Of a stretch of DNA of 64,000 nt, positions 9,343 to 18,154 are shown in pieces (the first letter of the stretch is position 1; each line of letters opens with the position of its first letter). The notes under the pieces are model-generated. The model saw nothing but the letters and a program-made list of their open reading frames with translations. It searched no databases and was not told the DNA's origin. A program made the translations under genes and the position numbers. The stretch spans positions 62,001 to 126,000 of the forward strand of contig QOQU01000013.1 of NCBI GenBank assembly GCA_003327455.1, given 5' to 3'. The stretch comes from Anaerolineae bacterium (GTDB lineage Bacteria > Chloroflexota > Anaerolineae > Anaerolineales > UBA4823).

Positions 9343-9750
9343 TCACCCAGGGGGTTGCCTTCCCTCTGCAAAGACCAGCCGAACCAGGACAAATAGCAAT
9401 AAAGCAAGCCCGCACAACCAGAGGGTGATTACCAGCACAACCCCTGATCGAACGGTTAGCTTGCCCGCCTGTTCAAGTGTTTCGGCTTGCTGGCGCGCTT
9501 CCGCCATGATGTGGGGAGGAATCATCCTCAGGGCAAGGGCAATGCCTAGCGGAGTAATCAGGAGGTCATCTAAGTAGCCCAGGATGGGAATAAAATCCGG
9601 GATCAAGTCAATGGGACTAAAGGTATGAGCGACCACCAGGGCTGTGAATACCTTTGCATACCATGGACAACGGGGATGGCGATAGGCAAGATAGAGCGCA
9701 TAGGCTTCGCGCTTGAGCGCCTGAATTCTTTGTCTCAAGGAAGCATACAT
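9343..9750 (-). CDS. YkvA/DUF1232 family membrane protein
   Basis: A 135-residue protein whose middle carries the DUF1232 core: 'PWYAKVFTALVVAHTFSPID', then 'LIPDFIPILGYLDDLLI'. A second hydrophobic helix at the C terminus ('VVLVITLWLCGLALLLF') suggests an integral membrane protein. Family members are widespread and have no firmly assigned function. The gene is flanked by noncoding gaps (47 and 122 bases) and is probably its own transcription unit. Confidence 0.85.
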   Translation of the reverse strand: MYASLRQRIQALKREAYALYLAYRHPRCPWYAKVFTALVVAHTFSPIDLIPDFIPILGYLDDLLITPLGIALALRMIPPHIMAEARQQAETLEQAGKLTVRSGVVLVITLWLCGLALLLFVLVRLVFAEGRQPPG

Positions 9751-9872
9751 TTCAACTCAGCGATTAGAGAGAAGCTATACGAATTTTAGCCTATCTTACG
9801 ACTTAAAGCAGCCTCTCTCCATCCTGGATGCAATATCCAGGTTTACCCGCCACCACAAGGATTCTGGGAGCA

Positions 9873-10931
9873 TCAATTGGAATTGACCAATCGATTAGCT
9901 ACCACAACAGCTTGTTCTGCATTCGAGGCAAAACCATCCGCTCCAATCTTTTGCCATAGATCGGGGTAGGTATTGAAAGGTAAGCCACCCACCAGTATTT
10001 TGGGGCTATCATCGCCTTTGGATTTACGCACGGCATGGATTAACTGTTCCACATCCCAAATATGGGTTGGGAGCGTGGTTGAGATCGCCATCAAATCCAC
10101 ATCAATCTTATCCATATATTCTACAATTGCGTGGATGGGTGTATTTTGCCCAAGGTAATAAATATGCCATCCTTCCATCTGAAAGAAATCCGCAACCATC
10201 CGCAAACCAATTTCATGAAGTTCATTTCCGGGACACACAGCGACCATAGCTCGCCCGTTACAAGAAGGTCGAGCGATGAGGGGGTAAAGCTGCGCCATCA
10301 GCAACTGAATCGAAGCAGTGCAGAAATGCTCCTGGGCAATGCTGACCTGCTTCCTATGCCATAAACATCCGATCTCCTTTTGACAGGGTTCAAAGACCTG
10401 CAAGTAAAGGTCTCGAACACTCGCTCCTGCAGCAATGGCATCTTGAATTAATTGAAAAGCCGTCAAGCGATCTCCTTGGAGAAGGGCATTGAGGAATTGA
10501 TTCGCTATACTGTGAAAAGGATTCGCCGGGTCGAGAAAGCTGGATTGTGCTTGAAGCGGTTTTTCTAACAGTCCGATACCCAGCGTGAGCCATTGCTCAA
10601 GATAGGGTGCACCTTCGGGTAAAAAATATACGCACAAGTAATCTCTGATGAGAGCCAGGTTTTCCTTCAAGCCCTCAATCGAGAAACCTAAACTGGAGAA
10701 GAGAACCTTCACCCAGTCGAGATAGTCAAAGAACATTTGCGGGCTGTCCAATGCCAGGGCTTGAGCCAGATAAGCCAGATGAGACTCAGTATCCTTTTCG
10801 GTTTTTACAAATCCTTCCTCCCCGTATAGCTCCGCCAGACGGGGGTGGGCTCGCCATTGTTCATGGGTAATCAAACGCGCATAATAGGATTTTTGTTTTT
10901 CGATCGATAAAGCCAGATTGACTCGATCCAT
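9873..10931 (-). CDS. B12-binding protein with CarH-like photosensory residues, no HTH domain
   Basis: A 352-residue protein. The C-terminal half has the helical B12-binding cap and then the Rossmann-like cobalamin domain. In the cap, Trp191-His192 is followed by Glu201-His202, which is exactly the Wx9EH arrangement of CarH/LitR photoreceptors. The cobalamin domain has ExHxxG (Glu237, His239, Gly242) as lower-ligand loop, then 'ISTTLPTHIWDV' and 'ILVGGLPFNTYP'. The N-terminal ~165 residues are helical and are not a MerR-type DNA-binding domain. From the family, adenosylcobalamin binding is expected; light sensing is inferred from the conserved Trp, His and Glu-His. No partner gene is adjacent; it seems to be monocistronic. 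Confidence 0.75.
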   Translation of the reverse strand: MDRVNLALSIEKQKSYYARLITHEQWRAHPRLAELYGEEGFVKTEKDTESHLAYLAQALALDSPQMFFDYLDWVKVLFSSLGFSIEGLKENLALIRDYLCVYFLPEGAPYLEQWLTLGIGLLEKPLQAQSSFLDPANPFHSIANQFLNALLQGDRLTAFQLIQDAIAAGASVRDLYLQVFEPCQKEIGCLWHRKQVSIAQEHFCTASIQLLMAQLYPLIARPSCNGRAMVAVCPGNELHEIGLRMVADFFQMEGWHIYYLGQNTPIHAIVEYMDKIDVDLMAISTTLPTHIWDVEQLIHAVRKSKGDDSPKILVGGLPFNTYPDLWQKIGADGFASNAEQAVVVANRLVNSN

Positions 10932-11090
10932 CTAACCACTCCCTGTTCTTTTTTCAAAAACCCAACCTTGCTTACCTGAAGGGGACTTTGCGATGTTGCC
11001 AATCAGTTGCTGTCCACCCAAGGTCTTAAAGAAAAAATCCATCTTATTGGGGTTTACCTCCCTAAGCGCCCTTACCTTAGCTTTATGTAA

Positions 11091-11096
11091 ATTATA
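11091..11096 (-). promoter_or_regulatory. Possible extended -10 promoter of the B12-binding gene
   Basis: On the minus strand this reads TATAAT preceded by TGC, a textbook extended -10. It lies about 160 bases before the start of the B12-binding gene in an AT-rich stretch. The expected -35 region is poor, so an activator or the extended -10 would have to carry it. This is a sequence-based guess. Confidence 0.35.
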
Positions 11097-11153
11097 GCAA
11101 ATATCCCCAAAATAGAAAAGTAGTTGCGAAGCGCAATCAACTGCAACGCTCTG

Positions 11154-12101
11154 TCATGGGCAATGATGTTCTCTATCATCTTTTTTCGATTGTGATAACC
11201 TGGGAGCATTAGAGACTGTGACGAATTCCCTGATGCGCCTCTGAGCCAATTTTACATACTCCTCATTGATGTCATAGCCCACATAGTGACGCTGTGTCTT
11301 TATCGCGGCAATAGCCACCTGTCCACTTCCCATAAATGGATCAAGCACGACTTCGTCTTCAAAGGTATAAAGTTGAATCAACCGATAAGGGAGCTCCACA
11401 GGGAAAGGGGCTGGATGACCGACTTTCGTCGCCGGTTCTGCAGCAAATGTCCAGACGCTTTTCGTGAACTCCAGAAACTCCTCTTTTGAAATCGTGCTCT
11501 TGCGTTTCAGGTTTCCTCTACCGAACATACCCTTTGAAAAAACCAGAATATACTCATGGATATCCCGAAGCGTAGGATTTTTCGCAGAAAGCCAGCTACC
11601 CCAAGCCGTGGAGGGGCTGCCACTGGACGCCTTGTTCCAGATAATTTCACCTCTCATCAAAAATCCTGAATCCAGCATATCCTCAATGAGAAAAGCATGA
11701 AGCGGAATGTAAGGCTTTCTTCCGAGATTAGCGATATTAATACATGCCCTCCCACCCGGCACCAGCACCCTCTTGACTTCAGTCCACACCCTCTTCAAAA
11801 ATTCTCTGTACTCCCTCAGGGCAAGATTCTGATCATATTCTTTTCCGACATTATAGGGAGGTGAGGTTACCATCAGATGAACGCTGTTATCCGGCAATTC
11901 TTCCATCCGTTCACTGGTCTTACAAAAGATTTTATCCAAAACTTCAGCGGGAATCGGATTTTCATGATATGCGACGATTTCTTCCTTCGGCAGTTCTTCA
12001 TACAATTTACTTGCATAGAACGATGTAGAGTCGTGGTTTATCCTTCCAGGAGAGCCGAAGGCGCTGGTTTTCGTCCCTGTCTTTCGTCGATTCAGTTTCA
12101 T
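11154..12101 (-). CDS. Orphan beta-class DNA methyltransferase (TSPPY type)
   Basis: A 315-residue site-specific DNA methyltransferase. The catalytic motif IV 'MVTSPPYNVGKEYD' comes first and the SAM-binding motif I 'VVLDPFMGSGQVAIAAI' comes near the C terminus, the order of the beta class. TSPPY is usual for N4-cytosine and some N6-adenine enzymes. The start chosen is the ATG at 12099-12101, with a GGAGG nine bases upstream; a longer frame starting at 12170 lacks such a site. There is no recognisable restriction endonuclease beside it, so it is either solitary or paired with an unrecognised gene. Its recognition sequence cannot be read from the protein. Confidence 0.85.
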   Translation of the reverse strand: MKLNRRKTGTKTSAFGSPGRINHDSTSFYASKLYEELPKEEIVAYHENPIPAEVLDKIFCKTSERMEELPDNSVHLMVTSPPYNVGKEYDQNLALREYREFLKRVWTEVKRVLVPGGRACINIANLGRKPYIPLHAFLIEDMLDSGFLMRGEIIWNKASSGSPSTAWGSWLSAKNPTLRDIHEYILVFSKGMFGRGNLKRKSTISKEEFLEFTKSVWTFAAEPATKVGHPAPFPVELPYRLIQLYTFEDEVVLDPFMGSGQVAIAAIKTQRHYVGYDINEEYVKLAQRRIREFVTVSNAPRLSQSKKDDREHHCP

Positions 12102-12334
12102 ATAGCTCTTCCTCCAAAGGTCAATCCCTCGAATGCGCAGCGAATGAAGCGATGTCAGGTATGAGTGCAATTCAGGCGCCTTCCGGAATAAGGCCCGCTG
12201 CGAATCTTACCATTGCTTAAGAGAGTGTGGAATCTCGCCATCGGGTTGCCTTGCGAATAATCCTGCCAATATGCTCCTCAAAGTCGGGCTACTCGCTTGC
12301 ACAGCCATTGTAACCATCGCAATGAATCACCCAC

Positions 12335-14104
12335 TCACAACAACTCTGCCGGGAGAGTCGCTTTCTTTTCTCTGGCAGAACGGCAAAGATAGAATATCGC
12401 AAGATAAAAACCGAGCTCTATAATGAATACAATCAATACCTGGAGTGCAGAGCGATGATGATAGAGCCCAACTCCCAGATAAACCATTGAGACCAGACGA
12501 TTGAACCCCTCGACAACACCACCAATGAAAAGGAATGGAAACCATAACGGAAATAGAATCACCAACAAAGCAGCAAGCTTTTGTTTTGCCAGACAAGCAC
12601 GCAGGAACATCCAGGCACCGCTGCATGTCAGAAACCAGTTTACTCCGAGAGCCAATGGGCTAACGACAACCGGTTTGGAAATGATGGTGATCGAATCCAG
12701 CCTGATGGCTGCATAACCAGCCTGCAGGAGAGTACTCAAGCTACCCACAAAGACCGCTTGCTTTATGACAAGCTTATCCAGGCGTCTATGCCTGATCTGC
12801 CAGAAGACCCAAAACAGGGGCAGGAGGGCAAAGATTGCACTGACTTTATCGCCACCGCTTTGAGGAAGAAAAAGCAGGGCAAAATCCAGGGAGTCGCTTA
12901 AGATATCCGTGGCGTGCCAATACCAACGAGAATGACGCTCCAAACGCAATTCCAGTTCTCCCCCTTTGGTTGCGACAAGAAGGAATTTATCTTTCCCAAA
13001 ATTGAGCATCTGTAAGCGACTATTGTAAAAGAGGTCATGATCACTCGCCGTTGTGATGCCAACCGCGTGAACAAAAGAATACTCAGCTCCTCCTTTGACC
13101 CGCACGGGGATAATCCCGGCCGGGACATTCTGATAGACAAGCGTACGACTTGACCCCTCGACAGTATCTGATTTCAGATTATAAGGAGCCTCTCTTTGCA
13201 GAAAGAGGCGAGGATCACCCAATAAAAAGAAGTAAGGAAAGGCTGCAAAGCCTTGAAGGGTACCTCGATTTTGAAGTTGGACAATCACTCCGACGGGAAA
13301 ATCAGGATAGGAATAGCGATAGGGTAACCCATCGAACTGACCGAACAGATAACCTTCATTTGGACTGTAGGCAAAACCCGTATAGGCAGCCGCACCCTGA
13401 TCCACAAAGGCCAGGGCAAGGGAGTCCTTCTCCCACAAGCGAAACGTATTACAACTTGCCGATTGAACGACCACCGGCGGTAATGGACGAATATCTTGTC
13501 TGGATAAACGAACCTGCTCATCAAGCTTCCAATACCTGGCCGCGCCATGACCGGTAAAGGTTAGATAATCTGCTTTGTGAAGATAGTGCAGCAAATTCTC
13601 GCGAGTTAACGGCATGGTTTGTTGTTGCTCATTTTGCCAAATTTTGAGCGTAGCCTGGATATGCGCAGATGGATTGGGAGCATTGGCAGCCACAAGGGTC
13701 TCGCCGCGAACATTTCTCGCTCTCAACCAGAGCGCACGAGCCTTATCCAGGCTGGAAGCCGAGATGATCCCCACGGCAATGGGCTGTTTTGCCAGAGCGT
13801 GCCCCATCTCAATCACTTTCGTATCGGACAGGTTGGAAGGCGAAATCACCCAAAGCAAATAGGTCGGTTGAATTTCCAGAACTTCGGCGAGGGTGTGCAA
13901 AACAGGAATGTTTTCTGTGCGAGAAATCTCCTGAGCAAGTGGATAATATGCATCTGTCGGATCGGCGAGGAGAAGGGCAGAGGGATTGCCGTCGTGAGCA
14001 TAGGCGCGCTGAGGCAAGTTGGTAACCCATCCGATGGTAAGCAGGATGATGATCAAGAAAAATCTCTCTTTTGTCCAGAAATTGGTTATAAGGGGCGCGA
14101 ACAT
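12335..14104 (-). CDS. Membrane protein with gingipain-like (peptidase C25, caspase clan) domain
   Basis: About 589 residues: a signal peptide/anchor, then a soluble extracytoplasmic domain, then a hydrophobic C-terminal region of ~150 residues with several membrane segments. The soluble domain has 'LTFTGHGAARYW' (catalytic-type His near residue 186) and 'VVVQSASCNTF' (Cys near 218), followed by 'GAAAYTGFAYSP' and 'FFLLGDPRLFLQ'. That order (GHG, SxSC, LGDP) is the signature of C25 gingipain-like peptidases of the caspase clan. The chosen start is the ATG at 14102-14104. The target is unknown; membrane tethering by a C-terminal multi-helix domain is unusual for secreted gingipains. A catalytic His/Cys pair is visible, activity is inferred. 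Confidence 0.6.
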   Translation of the reverse strand: MFAPLITNFWTKERFFLIIILLTIGWVTNLPQRAYAHDGNPSALLLADPTDAYYPLAQEISRTENIPVLHTLAEVLEIQPTYLLWVISPSNLSDTKVIEMGHALAKQPIAVGIISASSLDKARALWLRARNVRGETLVAANAPNPSAHIQATLKIWQNEQQQTMPLTRENLLHYLHKADYLTFTGHGAARYWKLDEQVRLSRQDIRPLPPVVVQSASCNTFRLWEKDSLALAFVDQGAAAYTGFAYSPNEGYLFGQFDGLPYRYSYPDFPVGVIVQLQNRGTLQGFAAFPYFFLLGDPRLFLQREAPYNLKSDTVEGSSRTLVYQNVPAGIIPVRVKGGAEYSFVHAVGITTASDHDLFYNSRLQMLNFGKDKFLLVATKGGELELRLERHSRWYWHATDILSDSLDFALLFLPQSGGDKVSAIFALLPLFWVFWQIRHRRLDKLVIKQAVFVGSLSTLLQAGYAAIRLDSITIISKPVVVSPLALGVNWFLTCSGAWMFLRACLAKQKLAALLVILFPLWFPFLFIGGVVEGFNRLVSMVYLGVGLYHHRSALQVLIVFIIELGFYLAIFYLCRSAREKKATLPAELL

Positions 14105-14709
14105 TGTCAAGAACGTCCTGAAGTAACTACCCCCATATTATCAGAAATTTGCTGAACTATCCACAGGGGTGTTTACAGGCGATGATTTCCACTGCCGCAA
14201 GCCAGAGCACAGCGTCTTTGCTTTCTTGCACAGTGTGTTTGTGCATCAGCCTGTCTTCCTGCTGGTAGGGTAGACAGTTACGACGTTTCTCTTTTTTTCA
14301 TCATACCAGCCGGTAATTTAGTAAGATGCCTTGATGCTGATAATCAGCCACCCAAACGCCTTGCGCTTCACCTGCGCAATTCAGCGCAGCAGGTCAGGTG
14401 CAAGCGTGTGTTGGGCGGCTTCGATCGCACAGATTCATTTTTCAATAGCCGCTTTTTGTGCTCCAGAGTGTGATTATGGGCCGAATCCGTGCAGAGCCCC
14501 GCAGAAGTTACAGAGCCTACCCCAAGCGCTGTGACAGGCCAGCCGGACTCCTGTCCTCTACAATACGCGCCAGAATACAGAATCTCACGATCGCCAAACC
14601 GTCCCGGGGATGGGGGCGGTGAGCATGAGAGCCCCAGCCCCCTCCCCGAGAGCAATCGCCTCCCCCCGGGTGGGCGACCATGATTCCGGGCACGCGGGCG
14701 GCGCACAGG
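14105..14709. other. 605-bp noncoding stretch with an attC-like site
   Basis: No convincing gene. The left half is AT-rich and contains the start region of the gingipain-like gene. The middle holds the attC-like site at 14350-14416, and the right half (from about 14570) is markedly GC-rich and continuous in composition with the repeat protein gene next to it. The change in base composition at the attC-like site would fit a cassette boundary. Confidence 0.5.
14350..14416 (-). other. attC-like integron recombination site
   Basis: The right box is a perfect GTTGGGC (14410-14416) and the left box is ACCCAAAC, one base off the expected complement. Between them TGCGCTTCACCTG pairs with CAGGTGCAAGCG with a single unpaired base, as in attC hairpins. 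The same TGCGCTTCACCTG word occurs in the strong attC at 57559-57623. It lies 3' of the repeat-protein gene that ends at 14710, the expected side for a minus-strand cassette. Confidence 0.5.
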
Positions 14710-16857
14710 TCAGCGGTCGCGCAGGACAAGAGGGAGGTAGATCAACTTGAGCGTGGTCACCTCTTCCCAGGCATACTTCAGGTCATGGTTGGTTATATCG
14801 TAGTAACCGATGTGCGGGCGGCTGTTGATATCCAGGGCAAGGGAGGTGTACTCGCCCACATCCCCGGCGCTGTCCACCGTCTCGGTGTGCCAGGCGGAGC
14901 CGTCAAAGTAGGTGTACTTCAGGTCGCTGTTGCCCAGGTCGTAGTGACTGATGTGGGGGTTCCCGGCAGCGTCCAGGGCAAGGGAGGTGTAGAGACCCAC
15001 CTCCCCTGCGCTATCCACCGGCTCGATGTGCCATTCCGAGCCGTTAAAGTGAGCGTACTTCAGGTCACGGTTGGTAACGTCGTGGTAACTGATGTGCGGA
15101 TGGCCGCTGCTGTCCAAAGCCAGAGAGGTGCATATGCCTACCCATCCCTCGCTGTCCACCGTCTTGGTGTGCCAGGTGGAGCCGTCAAAGTGAGCGTACT
15201 TCAGGTCACGGTAGGTGGCATCGTAGTAACTGATGTGCGGATGGCCGTTTGCGTCCAGTGCCAGGGAGGTGTACTCGCCCACATAGCCGGCGCTGTCCAC
15301 CGTCTCGATGTACCAGGCCGAGCCGTCAAAATGGGCGTACCTCAAGTCGCCGTTGTAGTAACTGATGTGCGGGTGGCCACTGCTGTCCAGGGCAAGGGAA
15401 GTGTATCTGCCCACATACCCGGCGCTGTCCACCGGCTCGATGTGCCAGTCCGAGCCGTCAAAGTGGGCGTACTTCAGGTCTTCGTTGGTGGAGTCGTAGT
15501 AGCTGATGTGCGGGTGACCGTTTGCATCCAGGGCAAGGGACGTTTCCAGGCCCGCGTCGGTATCCACCGTCTCGATATGCCAGGAGGTGCCATCAAAGCG
15601 GGCATACTTCAGGTTCTCGTTGGTGACGTCGCGGTAACTGATGTGCGGGTGACCGTTGCTGTCCAGGGCCAGGGAGTTGTGCTCGCCAACATCCCCGGTG
15701 CTGTCTACGGTCTCGGTGTGCCAGGCGGAGCCGTCAAAATGGGCGTATCGGAGGCCGTATCCGAGAATCGAATAATCCTCAATGTGAATAATATGCGGAT
15801 GCCCATCAGCGTCCAATGCCAGAGAAGAATGGGAACCTACATCCCCGGCGCTATCCGCCGTCTCCTTGTGCCAGGCGGAGCCGTCGTAGTAGGCGTACTT
15901 CAGGTCGTGGTTGTCCCAATCGAAGTAACTGATGTGCGGATGGCCGCTGCTGTCCAGGACCAGGGAGGTATCCAGGCCTGCGTCGGTATCCACCGTCTCG
16001 ATATGCCAGGAGGTGCCATCAAAGCGGGCATACTTCAGGTTCTCGTGGCTGACGTCGCGGTAACTGATGTGTGGGTGACCGTTGCTGTCCAGGGCCAGGG
16101 AGTTGCCGCTCCCCACCTCTCCGGTGCTGTCCACCGTCTCAATGTGCCACGAGGTGCCGTCAAAGTGGGCATACTTGAGGTCGTCGTTGGTGGAGTCGGA
16201 GTAACTGATGTGCGGGTGGCCATTTGCGTCCAGCGCCAGAGAGTTGGAATCGCCCACATCCCCGGTGCTGTCCACCGTCTCGATGTGCCAGGAGGTGCCG
16301 TCAAAGTGGGCATACTTGAGGTCGTCGTTGGTGGAGTCGAAGTAACTGATATGCGGATGACCGTTTGCGTCCAGCGCCAGAGAGGTTTCCCACCACACGT
16401 CTCCGCTGTTATCCACCGTCTCGATTTGCCACTTTGAGCCGTTAAAGTGGGCATACTTCAGGTCGTGGTTGGTGAAGTCCAGGTAGCTGATGTGCGGGTG
16501 GCCGTTTGCTCCCAAAGCCAGAGAGGCTTCATCCCCCACGCCGGGGGCGCTGTCCACCGTCTCTCTGTGCCAGGCGTTTCCGTAGCGCCAGGCGTAGTAG
16601 AGGTGGTCTCCGCCGTAGGCAATGTGGGGATGTCCGGAGCCATCCAGCGCCAGACTGCGCGAACCCACGCCATAAAAGTTCGGGGGATCATCCACCGCCT
16701 CCAGGTGCCAGAGGGAGGCTCCGCCCACCGGAGCATGGAGCGCCTCGGCTCCGCCCGATGTCGCCCGGCCAACTACCGCCAGTGCCAGGAGGCCGACCAG
16801 CGCGCTGGTCAGGGCCCTACCGACCCATCGTCGTTTGTCCGTTCTCCAGGTATTCAT
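14710..16857 (-). CDS. Secreted 14-repeat beta-propeller-like protein with YLPL tail
   Basis: A 715-residue secreted protein. After a signal peptide come 14 copies of a ~45-50 residue repeat with the core 'SLALDANGHPHISYYD' followed by 'LKYAHFDGSAWHIETVDS'. This resembles BNR/sialidase or Kelch-like propeller blades, but 14 blades would be two propellers or a novel solenoid. The repeats are nearly identical at DNA level. The last residues are 'LKLIYLPLVLRDR', a tail shared with other secreted proteins here. Start: ATG at 16855-16857 with an AGGAGA upstream. It is the larger relative of the protein encoded at 17299-18021. Ligand and function are unknown. Confidence 0.7.
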   Translation of the reverse strand: MNTWRTDKRRWVGRALTSALVGLLALAVVGRATSGGAEALHAPVGGASLWHLEAVDDPPNFYGVGSRSLALDGSGHPHIAYGGDHLYYAWRYGNAWHRETVDSAPGVGDEASLALGANGHPHISYLDFTNHDLKYAHFNGSKWQIETVDNSGDVWWETSLALDANGHPHISYFDSTNDDLKYAHFDGTSWHIETVDSTGDVGDSNSLALDANGHPHISYSDSTNDDLKYAHFDGTSWHIETVDSTGEVGSGNSLALDSNGHPHISYRDVSHENLKYARFDGTSWHIETVDTDAGLDTSLVLDSSGHPHISYFDWDNHDLKYAYYDGSAWHKETADSAGDVGSHSSLALDADGHPHIIHIEDYSILGYGLRYAHFDGSAWHTETVDSTGDVGEHNSLALDSNGHPHISYRDVTNENLKYARFDGTSWHIETVDTDAGLETSLALDANGHPHISYYDSTNEDLKYAHFDGSDWHIEPVDSAGYVGRYTSLALDSSGHPHISYYNGDLRYAHFDGSAWYIETVDSAGYVGEYTSLALDANGHPHISYYDATYRDLKYAHFDGSTWHTKTVDSEGWVGICTSLALDSSGHPHISYHDVTNRDLKYAHFNGSEWHIEPVDSAGEVGLYTSLALDAAGNPHISHYDLGNSDLKYTYFDGSAWHTETVDSAGDVGEYTSLALDINSRPHIGYYDITNHDLKYAWEEVTTLKLIYLPLVLRDR

Positions 16858-17298
16858 CTTTTCATCTCCTTTTTCCTATTCTCTAACATGTCTGCCCAAC
16901 GGCTGGTTTTCGCGGCAGGCGGGAGATTGGGTGGGAAAATGCCAAAGGGTGAACCACGCCTGCGGGCTAAATCTCCTAGGGCGGGGGAAACGCCCCCCGC
17001 CCGTCCGCGGCAAACAATGTTGGGCGTAACTACAAATCGCACAATTCGTCATTCTCCTGATTGACCTGCCTCTGCCTGCCCTGCGTGACCTGCATTGTCG
17101 CCCGCGTGCTGGGCGGCGTGAGTTGACAATCGCCGATTCGCTTTGTCTCTATGCCATGGAAACCGTAAAAGTGTCCTACTCGACCCATGCATGTTAGGCG
17201 TAGGGCAGCGGCCGCTCTGACCAGCGGTTGCTATCAGCGAGAAAGGGGGAAATTGTATGCCGATCATCGGCTGCTGCTTCCTTCCTCCAAGATAAACC
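16858..17298. other. 441-bp gap holding a long attC-like site
   Basis: No gene is supported. The first 170 bases carry the 132-bp attC-like site. Near 17193-17199 there is a lone GTTAGGC box whose partner I could not find, possibly a relic of a second site. The remainder is GC-rich with no promoter I recognise. The gene at 14710-16857 begins 37 bases after the attC-like site, the same spacing as genes in the array at 55-63 kb. Confidence 0.45.
16894..17025 (-). other. Long (132 bp) attC-like site
   Basis: Bounded by GCCCAAC (16894-16900) and GTTGGGC (17019-17025), which are perfect complements. The inner arms also pair in part. It aligns along its length with the 131-bp site at 58304-58434: both have CGGTAGGCGGGA or CGGCAGGCGGGA near the start and GCCTGTCCGC or GCCCGTCCGC near the end. 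The match to a site 41 kb away in the array argues against chance. Confidence 0.65.
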
Positions 17299-18021
17299 TC
17301 AGCGTCCTTTCAGCACCAGGGGCAGGTAGATCAACTTAAGCGCGACGATCTCTCCCCAGGCATACTTCAGGTCATCGTTGGTATCGTCGTAGTAACTGAT
17401 GTGGGGCTTGCCATCGGCGTCCAGCGCCAGGGAGGTGTACCAGCCCACCCATCCGGCGCTGTCCACGGTCTGGATGTCCCATCCGCTCCCCGTCCAGCGC
17501 GCATACTTCAGGTCGCCCTTGGTCACATCGTAGTAACTGATATGGGGCTTGCCATCGCCGTCCAGCGCCAGGGAGGTGTACCAGCCCACCCATCCGGCGC
17601 TATCCACGGTCTGGATGTGCCATCCGCTCCCTGTCCAGCGCGCATACTTCAGGTCCTCGTTGGTCCAGTCAAAGTAACTGATACGGGGATTGCCATCGCC
17701 GTCCAGCGCCAGGGAAGCGTACCGCCCCACCCCTCCGCTGTCATCCACAATCTCGCTGTGCCATTGCGTCCCGTCATACCAGGCATAGTAAAGGAAATCC
17801 CCGCCATAGGCAATATGGGGATGGTTCTGGGCGTCCAGACGCAAACTGCGATCTGTCATCTCCTGGAAAAACCTCGGAGTATCCACCCGCTGGATATGCC
17901 AGGTGTGGCCATTAAGGGAAGTGTCAGGATGACCACTCTGGCTGTGTCCCAAAGGCGTCCACGCCATGGTGAGGAGCAAGGCACAAACCAGGGACAATAA
18001 TGGGAAGTGTTTTGCTTTCAT
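17299..18021 (-). CDS. Secreted 4-repeat beta-propeller-like protein with YLPL tail
   Basis: About 240 residues. The start used is the ATG at 18019-18021, with GGAGG six bases upstream; it gives a clean signal peptide ('MKAKHFPLLSLVCALLLTMA'). The mature part has four copies of the 'SLALDGDGKPHISYYD' / 'LKYARWTGSGWHIQTVDS' repeat, the same repeat as the 14-copy neighbour. Two successive copies are almost identical in DNA. The protein ends 'LKLIYLPLVLKGR'. It has its own Pho-box-like promoter at 18121-18154. Four blades are too few for a propeller alone, so it may oligomerise or be a contracted form of the larger protein. Confidence 0.65.
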   Translation of the reverse strand: MKAKHFPLLSLVCALLLTMAWTPLGHSQSGHPDTSLNGHTWHIQRVDTPRFFQEMTDRSLRLDAQNHPHIAYGGDFLYYAWYDGTQWHSEIVDDSGGVGRYASLALDGDGNPRISYFDWTNEDLKYARWTGSGWHIQTVDSAGWVGWYTSLALDGDGKPHISYYDVTKGDLKYARWTGSGWDIQTVDSAGWVGWYTSLALDADGKPHISYYDDTNDDLKYAWGEIVALKLIYLPLVLKGR

Positions 18022-18120
18022 CTTTTGCCTCCTGCTTATCAGCCATATGATTTTCCTGTGAGTTGGCAACGGAGCTGCAAAACTTTACTGAACCGAATCC
18101 TTTTCTGGCCTTTTCGTATC

Positions 18121-18154
18121 ATCTTAGCAAAGGGGACTGACAAATTTCTGACAG
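18121..18154 (-). promoter_or_regulatory. Pho-box-like promoter of the 4-repeat protein gene
   Basis: On the minus strand two 7-bp direct repeats, CTGTCAG and TTGTCAG, start 11 bases apart (18137-18154). A -10-like TAAGAT lies 11 bases after TTGTCA (18121-18126). In E. coli PhoB-activated promoters the same pair of repeats replaces the -35 at this distance. Two further promoters in the window share the geometry. Confidence 0.5.

Noticed and set aside
14680-16437. Very long plus-strand open frame (585 residues) opposite the 14-repeat gene
   Set aside because: It is the antisense shadow of a GC-rich repeated gene; its product is a monotonous Val/Gly/Arg repeat and has no start site support.
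17193-17199. Lone GTTAGGC box
   Set aside because: No complementary RYYYAAC box at a suitable distance, so no attC site was called.
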